From Bacillota bacterium (lineage in GTDB: Bacteria > Bacillota > Clostridia > Lachnospirales > Cellulosilyticaceae): a stretch of 9,509 nucleotides of DNA. Of this stretch, positions 1 through 7,477 are shown one piece after another (the first letter of the stretch is position 1; the number at the start of each line of letters is the position of its first letter). The DNA lies in the NCBI GenBank assembly GCA_023412455.1, contig JAEYNQ010000280.1, positions 1 through 9,509 on the forward strand, written 5' to 3'. Below the pieces are notes generated by a model. The model was not told the origin of the DNA, made no database searches, and saw only the letters and a program-made list of their open reading frames with translations. A program made the translations under genes and the position numbers.

Positions 1-9
1 TCGTCTCAT
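1..9 (-). CDS. Possible 5' end of a minus-strand gene leaving the left edge
   Basis: Only three codons (ATG AGA CGA, M-R-R) lie inside the window, reading leftward from position 9. The support is a GGAGG Shine-Dalgarno-like sequence at 17-21 on the minus strand, 7 bases from this ATG once the following C is counted. A second ATG at 13-15 sits too close to the same site to be the preferred start. The product cannot be named. The orientation agrees with all the neighbouring genes, but a purine-rich box before an ATG can arise by chance, so this is only a pointer to what may lie outside. Confidence 0.25.
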
Positions 10-435
10 CCTCATGCCTCCATTAAATTCTACTTATTCAACTAATAATCCTTTAATAATCCTCTTTTTAGTATGCTCATTTGAAGGCAAAATATTTTAT
101 ATCATTGCTCTTTTACCAATTCTTTTATATCATAAACTGTATTATGCATTATTATATGTTTTAATAAGTTAATTACATGTCATTTCCTTTTTTATCATTA
201 ATGCATCACTTGTAATATCCTTCCTTTTAACAACAAAACATTAGGGACAGTTCATGCCTTATATAAAGAAATAAAAGAAATATCGGGGAGAATATCAGGG
301 ACAGTTCACATATTATAAAAATAAAAAACGCTTAGGGACAGGTCATGCATTTTATATACTGAATGAATTTTAGATTAAAAATTCTTCACGCTCTCTCTAG
401 AGCCTTTATATGCCATCTCACTCCTACCTTCTATT
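10..435. other. AT-rich intergenic stretch
   Basis: I see no convincing open reading frame on either strand here. The stretch holds a short direct repeat (TAATAATCCT at 43-52 and 54-63) and three same-orientation copies of the GGGACAGTTCATG motif, listed separately. If a minus-strand gene starts at position 9, its promoter should lie here, but I could not choose a convincing -35/-10 pair among the many AT-rich candidates. Confidence 0.6.
243..347 (+). repeat. Three direct copies of the GGGACAGTTCATG repeat
   Basis: The copies are AGGGACAGTTCATG at 243-256, AGGGACAGTTCACA at 297-310 and AGGGACAGGTCATG at 334-347. All face the same way, with starts 54 and 37 bases apart, separated by A/T-rich unrelated sequence. 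The same motif occurs as a hairpin at 4233-4265 and as a tandem array, inverted, at 7478-7670, so this is a member of a dispersed family. No open reading frame runs through it. It may be a REP-like element or the remains of an array; the function is unknown. Confidence 0.8.
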
Positions 436-489
436 AAGCATAAAAAAACCACTTGCAGGTATTGCCTAGCAAATGGTTTTTTTATGCTT
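436..489. terminator. Bidirectional intrinsic terminator, probably for metY
   Basis: Arms at 436-456 and 469-489 pair over 21 positions with a single non-Watson-Crick position, which becomes a U-G wobble on the minus-strand transcript. The core (CCATTTGC against GCAAGTGG on the minus strand) is flanked by A7 and T7 tracts, the arrangement of a terminator that works in both directions. Bases inside the loop can extend the stem through AGG/CCT. It lies about 145 bases beyond the metY stop, and no plus-strand gene ends nearby, so it most likely ends the metY transcript. Confidence 0.85.
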
Positions 490-633
490 TCATCTATAAT
501 TTATTTCTATGTAATCGCTTATCGCCCTCTATGGAAATAAAAATTCTAAGTTCTTAGGAATAATTATAAGGGAAAATCCACTTCTTATGTGTATTCCTCT
601 GTATTTCTATAACAAGGTACTTATATTTATTCT

Positions 634-1896
634 TTAAATTTGATTTAGACCTTGCTTTAAGTCTTCAAGAATATCCTCTATATTTTCTAATCCTACAGAA
701 ACTCTAATAAGGCCAGGATTGACTCCTGCTGCTACTAACTGTTCATCTGTTAACTGACGGTGCGTAGCACTTGCTGGATGCAATACACAGGTACGAATAT
801 CCGCTACATGGACTTCATTAGAAGCTAATTTTAGACTATCCATAAAACGAACAGCATTCTCCTTTCCACCTTTAATGACAATGGCAATAACACCACAAGC
901 TCCTTTAGGTAAATATTTCTTTCCTAGCTCATAATAAGGATCACCTTCTAGTCCTGCATAACGCACACTCTCTATCTTATCGCTTGCCTTCAAGAATCTA
1001 GCTACTGTTAAGGCATTTTGACAGTATTGTTTCATACGTACGGACAATGTTTCTAATCCAAGATTTAATAAAAAAGCTGAATGGGCTGCTGGGTAAGCTC
1101 CAAAATCCCTCATCAATTGCATTCTTGCCTTAATAATATAAGCCATATTCCCAAAATCTCTTGTATAAACTACACCATGATAGGATTCATCAGGCTCTGT
1201 AAATTCCGGAAAACGTCCGTTTGTCCAATCAAAATTTCCACTATCAACAATCACCCCTCCTACCTGAAGAGCATGTCCATCCATATATTTAGAAGTAGAA
1301 TGTACAACAATATCTGCTCCATACTCAATAGGTTTACACAATATGGGGGTAGCAAAGGTATTATCAACAATCAGAGGAACTCCATTTTTGTGTGCAATTT
1401 TTGCGAATTTCTCAATATCAAACACAGCGAGTGAAGGATTGGCCAAAGTTTCCCCAAACACAGCCTTTGTATTGGATTTAAAAGCTTTTTGTATAGTATC
1501 CTCATCTGCATCTGCATCAACAAAAATACATTCAATTCCTAATTTTTTTAGACTAACCGCAAATAAATTAACTGTCCCACCATAAATAGTAGATGTACTA
1601 ATAAAACTGTCTCCACTATTACATACATTTAATATAGAAAATAACGAAGCAGCTTGACCAGATGATGTACACATAGCACCTACACCACCCTCTAAGTCAG
1701 CAATCTTCTTCTCTACCACTTCCACCGTAGGATTAGAAAAACGAGAGTACATATGAGCTGTTGGCATATCAAAAAGCTCCCCTATACGCTCTGTTGAATC
1801 AAAAACATAGGTAGTACTTTGTACAATAGGCATAACACGTGGCGCACCATTAGTAGGTGTATAGCCAGAATGTAAACATTTAGTTTCATCTTTCAT
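634..1896 (-). CDS. metY: O-acetylhomoserine aminocarboxypropyltransferase (sulfhydrylase)
   Basis: This is a cytoplasmic PLP enzyme of the Cys/Met metabolism family. It joins O-acetyl-L-homoserine and sulfide to give homocysteine and acetate, the direct sulfhydrylation route to methionine. The 420-residue length fits MetY, which is longer than cystathionine gamma-synthase at about 380. Visible landmarks are the N-terminal ETKCLHSGY and STTY segments, YSRFSNPT (about 50-57), SSGQAA (78-83), VDNTFATP with the PLP-pyridine aspartate D178, HSTSKYMDGH with the Schiff-base lysine K203, the MetY-like HPASATHRQL near 373-382, and LIRVSVGLE with the carboxylate-binding arginine R398. I start at 1896 because AAGGAG at 1906-1911 sits nine bases upstream. 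An in-frame extension to a TTG at 1959 would run through the promoter. The leader is too short for an S-box or T-box, and the gene stands alone without other methionine genes. Confidence 0.95.
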   Translation of the reverse strand: MKDETKCLHSGYTPTNGAPRVMPIVQSTTYVFDSTERIGELFDMPTAHMYSRFSNPTVEVVEKKIADLEGGVGAMCTSSGQAASLFSILNVCNSGDSFISTSTIYGGTVNLFAVSLKKLGIECIFVDADADEDTIQKAFKSNTKAVFGETLANPSLAVFDIEKFAKIAHKNGVPLIVDNTFATPILCKPIEYGADIVVHSTSKYMDGHALQVGGVIVDSGNFDWTNGRFPEFTEPDESYHGVVYTRDFGNMAYIIKARMQLMRDFGAYPAAHSAFLLNLGLETLSVRMKQYCQNALTVARFLKASDKIESVRYAGLEGDPYYELGKKYLPKGACGVIAIVIKGGKENAVRFMDSLKLASNEVHVADIRTCVLHPASATHRQLTDEQLVAAGVNPGLIRVSVGLENIEDILEDLKQGLNQI

Positions 1897-1939
1897 AAAC
1901 TTATTCTCCTTTAAGCTTGAATATTTATATGTGTTTATT

Positions 1940-1967
1940 ATTGTATCACAAAATATCAATAAATCAA
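1940..1967 (-). promoter_or_regulatory. Candidate sigma-A promoter of metY
   Basis: On the minus strand, TTGATT (1962-1967) and TACAAT (1940-1945) are separated by 16 bases, and a ribosome binding site follows about 30 bases downstream. This implies a short untranslated leader with no room for a SAM riboswitch. Position and spacing are good, but AT-rich DNA offers chance matches. Confidence 0.6.
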
Positions 1968-2021
1968 TTTTTATTAATTAACTAGTAAATTTTTAATATT
2001 TTATCTAATATCTATTAAAAT

Positions 2022-2046
2022 AGGACATGCCAACTTCGCATGTCCT
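2022..2046 (-). terminator. Intrinsic terminator after the GNAT gene at 2057-2560
   Basis: A perfect 9-bp inverted repeat, AGGACATGC (2022-2030) and GCATGTCCT (2038-2046), has a 7-base loop and begins 11 bases after the stop codon. On the minus strand the stem is followed by ATTTTAAT, a modest U-rich tail. It separates this gene from the metY promoter. Confidence 0.75.
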
Positions 2047-2056
2047 TCTCTCCTAT

Positions 2057-2560
2057 TTATAAAGGCTTAAGCATCATTAAACCTTGATTATCGCTTACTT
2101 CTAATTGCTCATCAATCAAATAAGACTCCATATAAAATATGCCTTTTCCATCAGGAATATATCCCCGTTTTGCATAAAGATTTTGAGCAGCTTCATATTC
2201 TTCAGCCAATCCTACACCTACACTACTATAAGTGGCTCTTTCTGCAATACGTGCTTCTGCCTCATCCATTAACTGAGTCGCGATCCCTTTTCTTCTATAA
2301 CTCTCCACTACTTTAATGTCCTTAATCTCCGGTATACCTTGCTCTTTGAAATTTTCATAGTTACTTTCCCAAAGTATGGTTACATAACCTATAATCTGAT
2401 CCCCCAAACAAGCTATAATCACATCTCTTTTACCTAACTCTTGTTCTTCATAATAGGATGTGTAGAGCTTTATACTATACTCTGGTGAAAAAATACTTAG
2501 GAGCTTCTTACAATCTTCTTTTTTCATCATTCGCAGTACAATATCCCCATCAATATCCAT
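2057..2560 (-). CDS. GNAT-family N-acetyltransferase
   Basis: A 167-residue single-domain GNAT protein expected to transfer an acetyl group from acetyl-CoA to an amine. The acceptor cannot be read from the sequence. After the beta4 strand (IPEIKDIKVVESY, about 76-88) comes the acetyl-CoA pyrophosphate loop RRKGIA (R89-x-x-G92-x-A94) and helix alpha3 (TQLMDEAEARI). The segment NLYAKRGYIPDG contains Y129, at the usual general-acid position. The last 25 residues form an unusual tail ending LMMLKPL. I start at 2560 because AGGAGG (2567-2572) is six bases upstream. The longer in-frame ATG at 2587 would place that site inside the coding region. It has its own promoter and terminator, so it is probably monocistronic. 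The fold is clear; the role is unknown. Confidence 0.88.
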   Translation of the reverse strand: MDIDGDIVLRMMKKEDCKKLLSIFSPEYSIKLYTSYYEEQELGKRDVIIACLGDQIIGYVTILWESNYENFKEQGIPEIKDIKVVESYRRKGIATQLMDEAEARIAERATYSSVGVGLAEEYEAAQNLYAKRGYIPDGKGIFYMESYLIDEQLEVSDNQGLMMLKPL

Positions 2561-2605
2561 TAGCTTCCTCCTAAATTTACCTTGCATTTCCTAGCATATA
2601 ATTTT

Positions 2606-2633
2606 ATTATAAGCATCTTCCAATATTGTTCAA
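2606..2633 (-). promoter_or_regulatory. Strong candidate sigma-A promoter for the GNAT gene at 2057-2560
   Basis: On the minus strand, TTGAAC (2628-2633) and a consensus TATAAT (2606-2611) are 16 bases apart, and the predicted start of transcription lies about 40 bases before the translation start. This is one of the best promoter matches in the window. Confidence 0.7.
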
Positions 2634-2675
2634 GTATTAATTATTGCATGGAATCACTTGCCTTATTAAATAATA

Positions 2676-3482
2676 TTACACCACTAGTACAAACTTTTCA
2701 ATAACATGGGCTACACCATCTTCATCATTATCCCTTGTTATATAGTCTGCTGCTTCTTTTACCTCTTCAAAAGCATTGCCCATAGCCACTCCTAAACCAG
2801 CAAATTGAATCATATCTAAATCATTCCCTGCATCACCAATACAGATAATCTCCTTTTGATCTATCCCTAAATGTTCTGCTAAAGCCTTTACTCCCTCAGC
2901 TTTTCCAGCATTTTTATTAATAAATTCCAAAAAGTAAGGTGCACTTCGTACAACCGTATATTTTTCATAAACAGCATCGGGGAGATTTTTTATAGCCTTT
3001 GCTAAAACTTTAGGCTCATCAATCATCATAACTTTAATGATATCTTCCTCATTAGAAACACTATTGTAATCTACTTCTAATACAGGTATATCATTAATTT
3101 GTCCTTCTAATTCTGAATACTGACTCATTTTAGGAGTGATACATCCTAAATTAGAAAAAGCATGGATATTTACACCCAACTGTTGGGACAGTTCATACAG
3201 ATAATGTAAGTCCTCTCCACTTAATATGTTTTTCTTAATAACTTCTTTAGTTGCTGTATTTTGAACAATACTCCCGTTAAAGCTAAGCACATAATCCTTT
3301 TCTGAGATTAGATTTAATTCTTCTAAATACCTCTGTAGTCCCTCAATAGGTCTCCCAGATGCCAATACAATGCGTACACCTTTATTTTTTGCGTGCTGAA
3401 TGGCTTTTTGAGTAACCTTTGAAATTGTTTTATCCTTTTTTAATAAAGTTCCATCCATATCTACTGCAATTAACTTATACAT
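2676..3482 (-). CDS. Cof-type HAD-IIB family phosphatase
   Basis: A 268-residue cytoplasmic hydrolase of the Cof/YidA type. Such enzymes usually dephosphorylate sugar phosphates, pyridoxal phosphate or similar small metabolites; the substrate here is not determined. All four HAD motifs are present: DMDGTLL with nucleophile D8 and acid/base D10; LASGRP with S42; the motif III lysine K194 in NAGKAEG; and GDAGNDLDM with Mg-binding D217 and D221. Residues of about 85-190 between motifs II and III form the type IIB cap. I start at 3482 because GGAG (3491-3494) is eight bases upstream and MYKLIAVDMDG is the usual N-terminus. An in-frame ATG at 3524 would add 14 residues the family lacks. The segment coding LYELSQQ carries an exact 12-base match to the intergenic repeat of this window (3185-3196). 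No clear terminator follows, so read-through into the next GNAT gene is possible. Confidence 0.93.
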   Translation of the reverse strand: MYKLIAVDMDGTLLKKDKTISKVTQKAIQHAKNKGVRIVLASGRPIEGLQRYLEELNLISEKDYVLSFNGSIVQNTATKEVIKKNILSGEDLHYLYELSQQLGVNIHAFSNLGCITPKMSQYSELEGQINDIPVLEVDYNSVSNEEDIIKVMMIDEPKVLAKAIKNLPDAVYEKYTVVRSAPYFLEFINKNAGKAEGVKALAEHLGIDQKEIICIGDAGNDLDMIQFAGLGVAMGNAFEEVKEAADYITRDNDEDGVAHVIEKFVLVV

Positions 3483-3551
3483 AAATTCAGCTCCTATAAC
3501 CTTCCGCACTAAAATATAATTCACGTTTATTATAACAGTTTCTTTTCAAGC

Positions 3552-3580
3552 AATATACCTCTTTTTATACTAAATTTCAA
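3552..3580 (-). promoter_or_regulatory. Candidate sigma-A promoter of the HAD phosphatase gene
   Basis: On the minus strand, TTGAAA (3575-3580) and TATATT (3552-3557) are spaced by exactly 17 bases. A second -10-like TATAAT occurs closer to the gene (3529-3534) but lacks a recognisable -35. The choice between them cannot be settled from sequence. Confidence 0.5.
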
Positions 3581-3626
3581 CCTACAATCTCTACTATTTT
3601 TAGAATATGTGACAATAATCTTCAAC

Positions 3627-4151
3627 CTAAGGGGTCATAATAACATTTTTTTCTAAAAGCTCTCCAATAGCTTTTATCTGCCCCTCTTCAATTTTTAAAG
3701 TCATTTTGCGTATTATAAGTCCTTTTCCTTTATAGCTTATCTTAAGCGTTTCTTCGCGCTTTGACTTTTCAAAATGATAGGTTAAAATATTCTGCCATTC
3801 AATAATTTCTATACTTCTTCGTACCATTAAGCCTTCTTTACAAAAGGTCCATTCATTTTGCATAGTGCCTTCTTGGATGTAATAAAGCCCTAAATATAAA
3901 ATAGCTACACCTAGTAATAAGGCTTCATTAAAAACCTTCATCCAAATACTTAAGATCATTAGCACTGCAAAGACCATTAAGGCTCCAGCACTGGCCCACT
4001 GGAGGGCTTGCTCTCTTTTAGATAACTTTTGTGTACTTACTATAAGACTTCTCTTCAGACACTCTTTATATTTTTTATGAGTCTTAGGATAAGTTCGCAA
4101 AATACTTCCAGTACATCCTATAATCAAAATCGTTAAGATACTTTCTACCAC
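3627..4151 (-). CDS. Small two-helix membrane protein with a C-terminal cytosolic domain
   Basis: I do not recognise a named gene. The 174-residue product has a hydrophobic N-terminus (about 4-14), a basic stretch (HKKYKECLKRS), two adjacent membrane helices (about 52-72 and 75-92) and a soluble C-terminal domain from about 95. That domain reads as alternating beta strands (WTFCKEGLMVRR, IIEWQNILTYHFEK, TLKISYKG, GLIIRKMTL) and ends in a helix (EGQIKAIGELLEKN). The pattern of paired helices followed by 'gl.vr...i.W.nI..y....' resembles the bacterial PH-like/DUF5673 type, but this is by eye only. Translation starts at a GTG (4149-4151) with GGAG seven bases upstream; no ATG is better placed. 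It sits downstream of the cellobiose phosphorylase gene, separated by a hairpin that should stop transcription, so a functional link is unlikely. Confidence 0.75.
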   Translation of the reverse strand: MVESILTILIIGCTGSILRTYPKTHKKYKECLKRSLIVSTQKLSKREQALQWASAGALMVFAVLMILSIWMKVFNEALLLGVAILYLGLYYIQEGTMQNEWTFCKEGLMVRRSIEIIEWQNILTYHFEKSKREETLKISYKGKGLIIRKMTLKIEEGQIKAIGELLEKNVIMTP

Positions 4152-4197
4152 GCTGCTTCTCCTTTTTGTTTATTTAGCAAATTTTGTCACCTGTTTA

Positions 4198-4225
4198 AGT
4201 ATAACATAGGCTATCCATAAAGTAA
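4198..4225 (-). promoter_or_regulatory. Weak candidate promoter of the membrane protein gene
   Basis: On the minus strand, TTACTT (4220-4225) and TATACT (4198-4203) are 16 bases apart, just after the repeat-derived hairpin and about 45 bases before the GTG start. The -35 is poor, but position and spacing are suitable. Confidence 0.38.
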
Positions 4226-4232
4226 CTAAAAA

Positions 4233-4266
4233 GGACAGTTCATGTACAAAACACATGAACTGTCCC
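4233..4266 (-). terminator. Hairpin built from two inverted GGGACAGTTCATG repeats; likely cellobiose phosphorylase terminator
   Basis: GGACAGTTCATGT (4233-4245) and ACATGAACTGTCC (4253-4265) form a perfect 13-bp stem with a 7-base loop. It starts about 40 bases after the phosphorylase stop. On the minus strand the stem is followed directly by TTTTT, so it has the full form of a Rho-independent terminator. Each arm is a copy of the dispersed repeat found at 243-347 and 7478-7670. It is therefore both a member of that family and a probable terminator. Confidence 0.82.
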
Positions 4267-4305
4267 CTAAAACCCCTAAAATTCTAAATTATTTTAAGCT
4301 ATCTT

Positions 4306-6738
4306 TTAGCCTAATGTTACTTCAACTTGATGTGTACCTTCTTTAAAGCTAGGGATAATATTTCCAACTACCTTCTGACCATCAACAAGCATTTCTTTTA
4401 CTCCACCACACACTTGGTTTGGATTGTTGATTGAAATCGTATAAGTAGCTCCTTTAAATTCTCTAGTAACCTTATATCCCTTCCAATCTTTTGGTATACA
4501 TGGATCAACTTTAAGTCCTTTATAGTCAGGCTTAATACCTAAAATCCATTGTGAAATGGTGATAAAGTTCCATGCAGCTGTTCCTGTAAGCCAAGAGTTT
4601 TTTGCTTCTCCATGTCTAACTGCATCTTTACCTGCTATCATTTGTGAATAAACATAAGGTTCTGTTTTATGGATATCACTCATTTCTTCAAGGTAAGCCG
4701 GTGCAATCTTCTTATAAATTTCAAAAGCTCTATCCCCACGTCCAACAACTGTTTCTGCACAAGCTATCCATGGGTTATTATGGCAAAAGATTCCTGCATT
4801 CTCTTTATAACCTGCTGGGTATGTAGAAATTTCTCCCATTTCCACATAATACTTAGTAAATGCAGGATTATTTAACACAATACCATATTCTGTATCTAGT
4901 CTTTCTTTAACAGAATCCAGTGCTTTCTCAGCTAAACCTTCTTCTACACCAATACCACCCATTACACAAAAACCTTGTGGCTCAATAAAGATTTTACCTT
5001 CTTCATTCTCATCGCTACCAATTTTATTACCATAGAAATCATAAGCACGAAGGAACCATGCTCCATCATAACCATGTTCCATAACTACTTTTTTCATTTT
5101 ATCCACTTCAGCTTGTGCACGTTTTGCTTCTTCCGTTTTGCCTATTTCATTACAAAGTGCTACATACTCGTTCCCTATGTAAACAAACATACCCGCAATA
5201 AATACAGATTCAGCTACACCACCTGCTTGATTTTCCGTTGTTTGGAAAGATTCACCTGGCGTGGTTGAAAAACAATTTAAATTCAAACAATCGTTCCAGT
5301 CGGCACGGCCAATAAGCGGCAATCCATGAGGTCCTAAATTATTCGTAACATGATCTAAAGAAACTTTTAAATGCTCAAATAAAGAAGCTGCATTATTCTC
5401 ATCGTTATCAAAAGGCACTCTCTCATCTAAAATACTAAAGTCCCCTGTTTCTTTAATATAAGCAGTGGTTCCTAAAATAAGCCATAGTGGGTCATCATTA
5501 AAACCACTACCAATGTCGTTATTTCCTTTTTTAGTAAGTGGTTGATATTGGTGATAGCAGCCACCATCTTCAAATTGGGTAGAAGCTATATCAATAATTC
5601 TTTCTCTTGCTCTTTCAGGAATCTGATGTACAAAACCTAAAAGGTCTTGATTAGAATCTCTGAAGCCCATACCTCGACCAATACCTGATTCAAAGTAAGA
5701 AGCGCTACGTGACATATTGAAGGTTACCATACATTGATAAGGATTCCAAATATTCACCATACGATTTAATTTTTCATCATCACTTTCTAATGTGTAATGA
5801 GAAAGTAAACTTGACCAAGATGCTTTTAACTCAGCAAAAGCCTCATCTACACCTTCATTTGTCTGGAAACGCTCCATAATTGCCTTTGCAGGTGCCTTAT
5901 TAATAATCCCTTTTGATTCCCACTTTTGATCCTCTGGATTTTCTACATAACCCAAAACGAAAATCAATACTTTTTCTTCATTTGGAGCAAGTTCTAAATT
6001 AATCTGTTGTGCGGCAATTGGCGACCAACCACTTGCTACAGAATTTTTACATGCTCCTTGCATAACACTATCTGGTGCTTCAAAACCATTATAGAGACCA
6101 ATGAAAGTATCTCGATCTGTATCATAGCCTGTAATAGGCGTATTAACAGAGTAAAAGGCATAGTGATTTCTTCTTTCTTTATACTCCGTTTTATGATAAA
6201 TGGTGCTTCCTTGTATCTCTACTTCACCCGTACTGAAGTTTCTTTGAAAATTGGTTGTATCATCTTGTGCATCCCATAGACAAAATTCAATAAATGAGAA
6301 AAGCTTAATATTTTTTGCTACATCACATGTATTTTTTATCTTTAGGCGATGAATTTCTGCATTGACTCCTTTAGGAACAAAAGCCAGCTGCTCCACACGA
6401 ACGCCATTTCTTTCCCCTGTAAATTGAGAATACCCCAAACCATGGCGACACTCATAAAAAGAGAGCTCTTTCTTAACAGGCTTCCAAGTATGTGACCATA
6501 CATCTCCCCCATCATTAATATAAAAATATCTCCCCCCATTATCTATAGGCACACTATTATATCTGAAACGTGTAATTCTTCTTAATTTAGCATCTTTATA
6601 AAAAGTATATCCACCACTTGTATTTGAAATTAAACCAAAAAACGCCTCACTTCCTAAATAATTAATCCATGGATAAGGTGTTTGAGGTGTAGTAATGACA
6701 TACTCACGGTTTTTATCATCAAAGTAACCAAATTTCAT
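4306..6738 (-). CDS. cbp: Cellobiose phosphorylase, glycoside hydrolase family 94
   Basis: This cytoplasmic enzyme splits cellobiose with phosphate into alpha-glucose 1-phosphate and glucose, saving ATP during cellulose use. It has 810 residues, the usual length. The N-terminal beta-sandwich (about 1-300) begins MKFGYFDDKNREYVITTPQTPYPWINYLG, as clostridial enzymes do. A linker and (alpha/alpha)6 barrel follow. Landmarks are GIGRGMGFRDSNQDLLGF (352-369), GRADWNDCLN (477-486) with the proton donor D483 (equivalent to Asp490 of the Cellvibrio gilvus enzyme by W-N-D spacing), the phosphate-site candidates H653 in FCHNNPW and T718-G719 in NSWLTGTAAW, and YKENAGIFC. This combination points to cellobiose rather than chitobiose or cellodextrin, though that is inference. 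GGGAG lies eight bases before the ATG. The gene stands alone: no transporter, regulator or phosphoglucomutase is adjacent. A repeat-built hairpin follows it. Confidence 0.96.
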   Translation of the reverse strand: MKFGYFDDKNREYVITTPQTPYPWINYLGSEAFFGLISNTSGGYTFYKDAKLRRITRFRYNSVPIDNGGRYFYINDGGDVWSHTWKPVKKELSFYECRHGLGYSQFTGERNGVRVEQLAFVPKGVNAEIHRLKIKNTCDVAKNIKLFSFIEFCLWDAQDDTTNFQRNFSTGEVEIQGSTIYHKTEYKERRNHYAFYSVNTPITGYDTDRDTFIGLYNGFEAPDSVMQGACKNSVASGWSPIAAQQINLELAPNEEKVLIFVLGYVENPEDQKWESKGIINKAPAKAIMERFQTNEGVDEAFAELKASWSSLLSHYTLESDDEKLNRMVNIWNPYQCMVTFNMSRSASYFESGIGRGMGFRDSNQDLLGFVHQIPERARERIIDIASTQFEDGGCYHQYQPLTKKGNNDIGSGFNDDPLWLILGTTAYIKETGDFSILDERVPFDNDENNAASLFEHLKVSLDHVTNNLGPHGLPLIGRADWNDCLNLNCFSTTPGESFQTTENQAGGVAESVFIAGMFVYIGNEYVALCNEIGKTEEAKRAQAEVDKMKKVVMEHGYDGAWFLRAYDFYGNKIGSDENEEGKIFIEPQGFCVMGGIGVEEGLAEKALDSVKERLDTEYGIVLNNPAFTKYYVEMGEISTYPAGYKENAGIFCHNNPWIACAETVVGRGDRAFEIYKKIAPAYLEEMSDIHKTEPYVYSQMIAGKDAVRHGEAKNSWLTGTAAWNFITISQWILGIKPDYKGLKVDPCIPKDWKGYKVTREFKGATYTISINNPNQVCGGVKEMLVDGQKVVGNIIPSFKEGTHQVEVTLG

Positions 6739-6776
6739 TGTCTTATCTCCCTTACTGATATATTTTTTCTATTTTC

Positions 6777-6805
6777 ATTCTATTTTCTATAATCTTTAAA
6801 GTAAA
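6777..6805 (-). promoter_or_regulatory. Candidate promoter region of the cellobiose phosphorylase gene
   Basis: On the minus strand, TTTACT (6800-6805) and TAGAAT (6777-6782) are 17 bases apart. An overlapping alternative is TTGAAG (6825-6830) with TATTTA (6802-6807), also 17 bases apart. Neither is strong and I cannot choose. No convincing catabolite-repression (cre) box with its central CG is visible. Confidence 0.35.
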
Positions 6806-6913
6806 TAGAGAATATTGTTATACCCTTCAAAATATTGCTCTTCTATTTATCTCCAAAATATATTTTTATACTATCTTATTTTCACAGTATTTTTTACAAA
6901 ATATCAGCTTGTT

Positions 6914-7381
6914 TTAATTTATCCTCTTATTTAGGCTATACTCCATAACTCTGTCTTTGTCTTTAAATCCTAACTTTAAGTAAAGAGGTTTCCCATCTTG
7001 TGTAGCAACAATATCCACTTTTTCATAACCTCTTTCTTCACAATAATTAAGTACAGTTTTAACAAGTTGACTTGCATAACCTTTTCCTCTATGCATCGGT
7101 TTCACATAAACATTCATAATATAAGCCTCTTTACCACTGGGATTAGTATAAGTAGGTGGCTTATGAAAAAGATTTAATCCAATAGTACCTACAATCTCAC
7201 CATTCTCTTCTATTACCCAGATAAATAATCCTTTGTTAAGTTCTGCCTGAATATACTTACCATTTGCTTTATAAAGCTCAGCTAAATCTTCATTTTCCGT
7301 TAGTCCATTAGCAGAACGAATAAGTGCTATTCTTAAAATAAGTAATTGCTCTAAATCCTCTAATGTTGCTTTTCTTAACAT
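6914..7381 (-). CDS. GNAT-family N-acetyltransferase
   Basis: A complete 155-residue GNAT protein, probably a small-molecule or protein N-acetyltransferase with unknown acceptor. Order: N-terminal strand and helix (MLRKATLEDLEQLLILRIAL), the beta2-beta3 hairpin (LFIWVIEENGEIVGTIGL, about 52-69), beta4 (AYIMNVYVKPMH, 86-97), the acetyl-CoA loop RGKGYA (R98-x-x-G101-x-A103), and the motif B strand VDIVAT followed by PLYLKLGF with Y134 at the general-acid position. AGGAGG lies five bases upstream of the ATG, so the start is secure. The nearest upstream DNA is the tandem repeat array at 7478-7670. The cellobiose phosphorylase gene follows after about 175 bases without a clear terminator, so partial co-transcription is possible. 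The protein is not a close copy of the other GNAT in the window. Confidence 0.9.
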   Translation of the reverse strand: MLRKATLEDLEQLLILRIALIRSANGLTENEDLAELYKANGKYIQAELNKGLFIWVIEENGEIVGTIGLNLFHKPPTYTNPSGKEAYIMNVYVKPMHRGKGYASQLVKTVLNYCEERGYEKVDIVATQDGKPLYLKLGFKDKDRVMEYSLNKRIN

Positions 7382-7412
7382 TTTGTCCTCCTATTTCATT
7401 ATTCTCTCTTTA

Positions 7413-7441
7413 ATATTGCACCTATATTTTGATTATTTCAA
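7413..7441 (-). promoter_or_regulatory. Candidate promoter of the GNAT gene at 6914-7381
   Basis: On the minus strand, TTGAAA (7436-7441) and CAATAT (7413-7418) are 17 bases apart, about 32 bases before the ATG. The -35 is good and the -10 weak. It begins about 37 bases downstream of the repeat array, which could therefore affect this promoter. Confidence 0.38.
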
Positions 7442-7477
7442 TATTTATATTTATTTTGTTAAATTTATTTATCCTAT

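Noticed and set aside
1897..1959. N-terminal extension of MetY to a TTG start at 1959
   Set aside because: A strong AAGGAG site fits the ATG at 1896, family proteins start with the MKDETKCLH-like segment, and the extension would overlap the predicted promoter.
3576..3629. Direct repeat TTCAACCTA around the end of the membrane protein gene
   Set aside because: Only 9 bases, one copy partly within the stop codon region, with no structure or further copies; compatible with chance.
4644..6279. Several plus-strand and alternate-frame open frames inside the cellobiose phosphorylase gene
   Set aside because: They have no ribosome binding sites or protein-like composition, and the opposite strand encodes a full-length recognisable enzyme.
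6816..6829. Catabolite-repression (cre) box upstream of the cellobiose phosphorylase gene
   Set aside because: TGAAGGGTATAACA on the minus strand matches the cre ends but lacks the central CG and is not a good palindrome.
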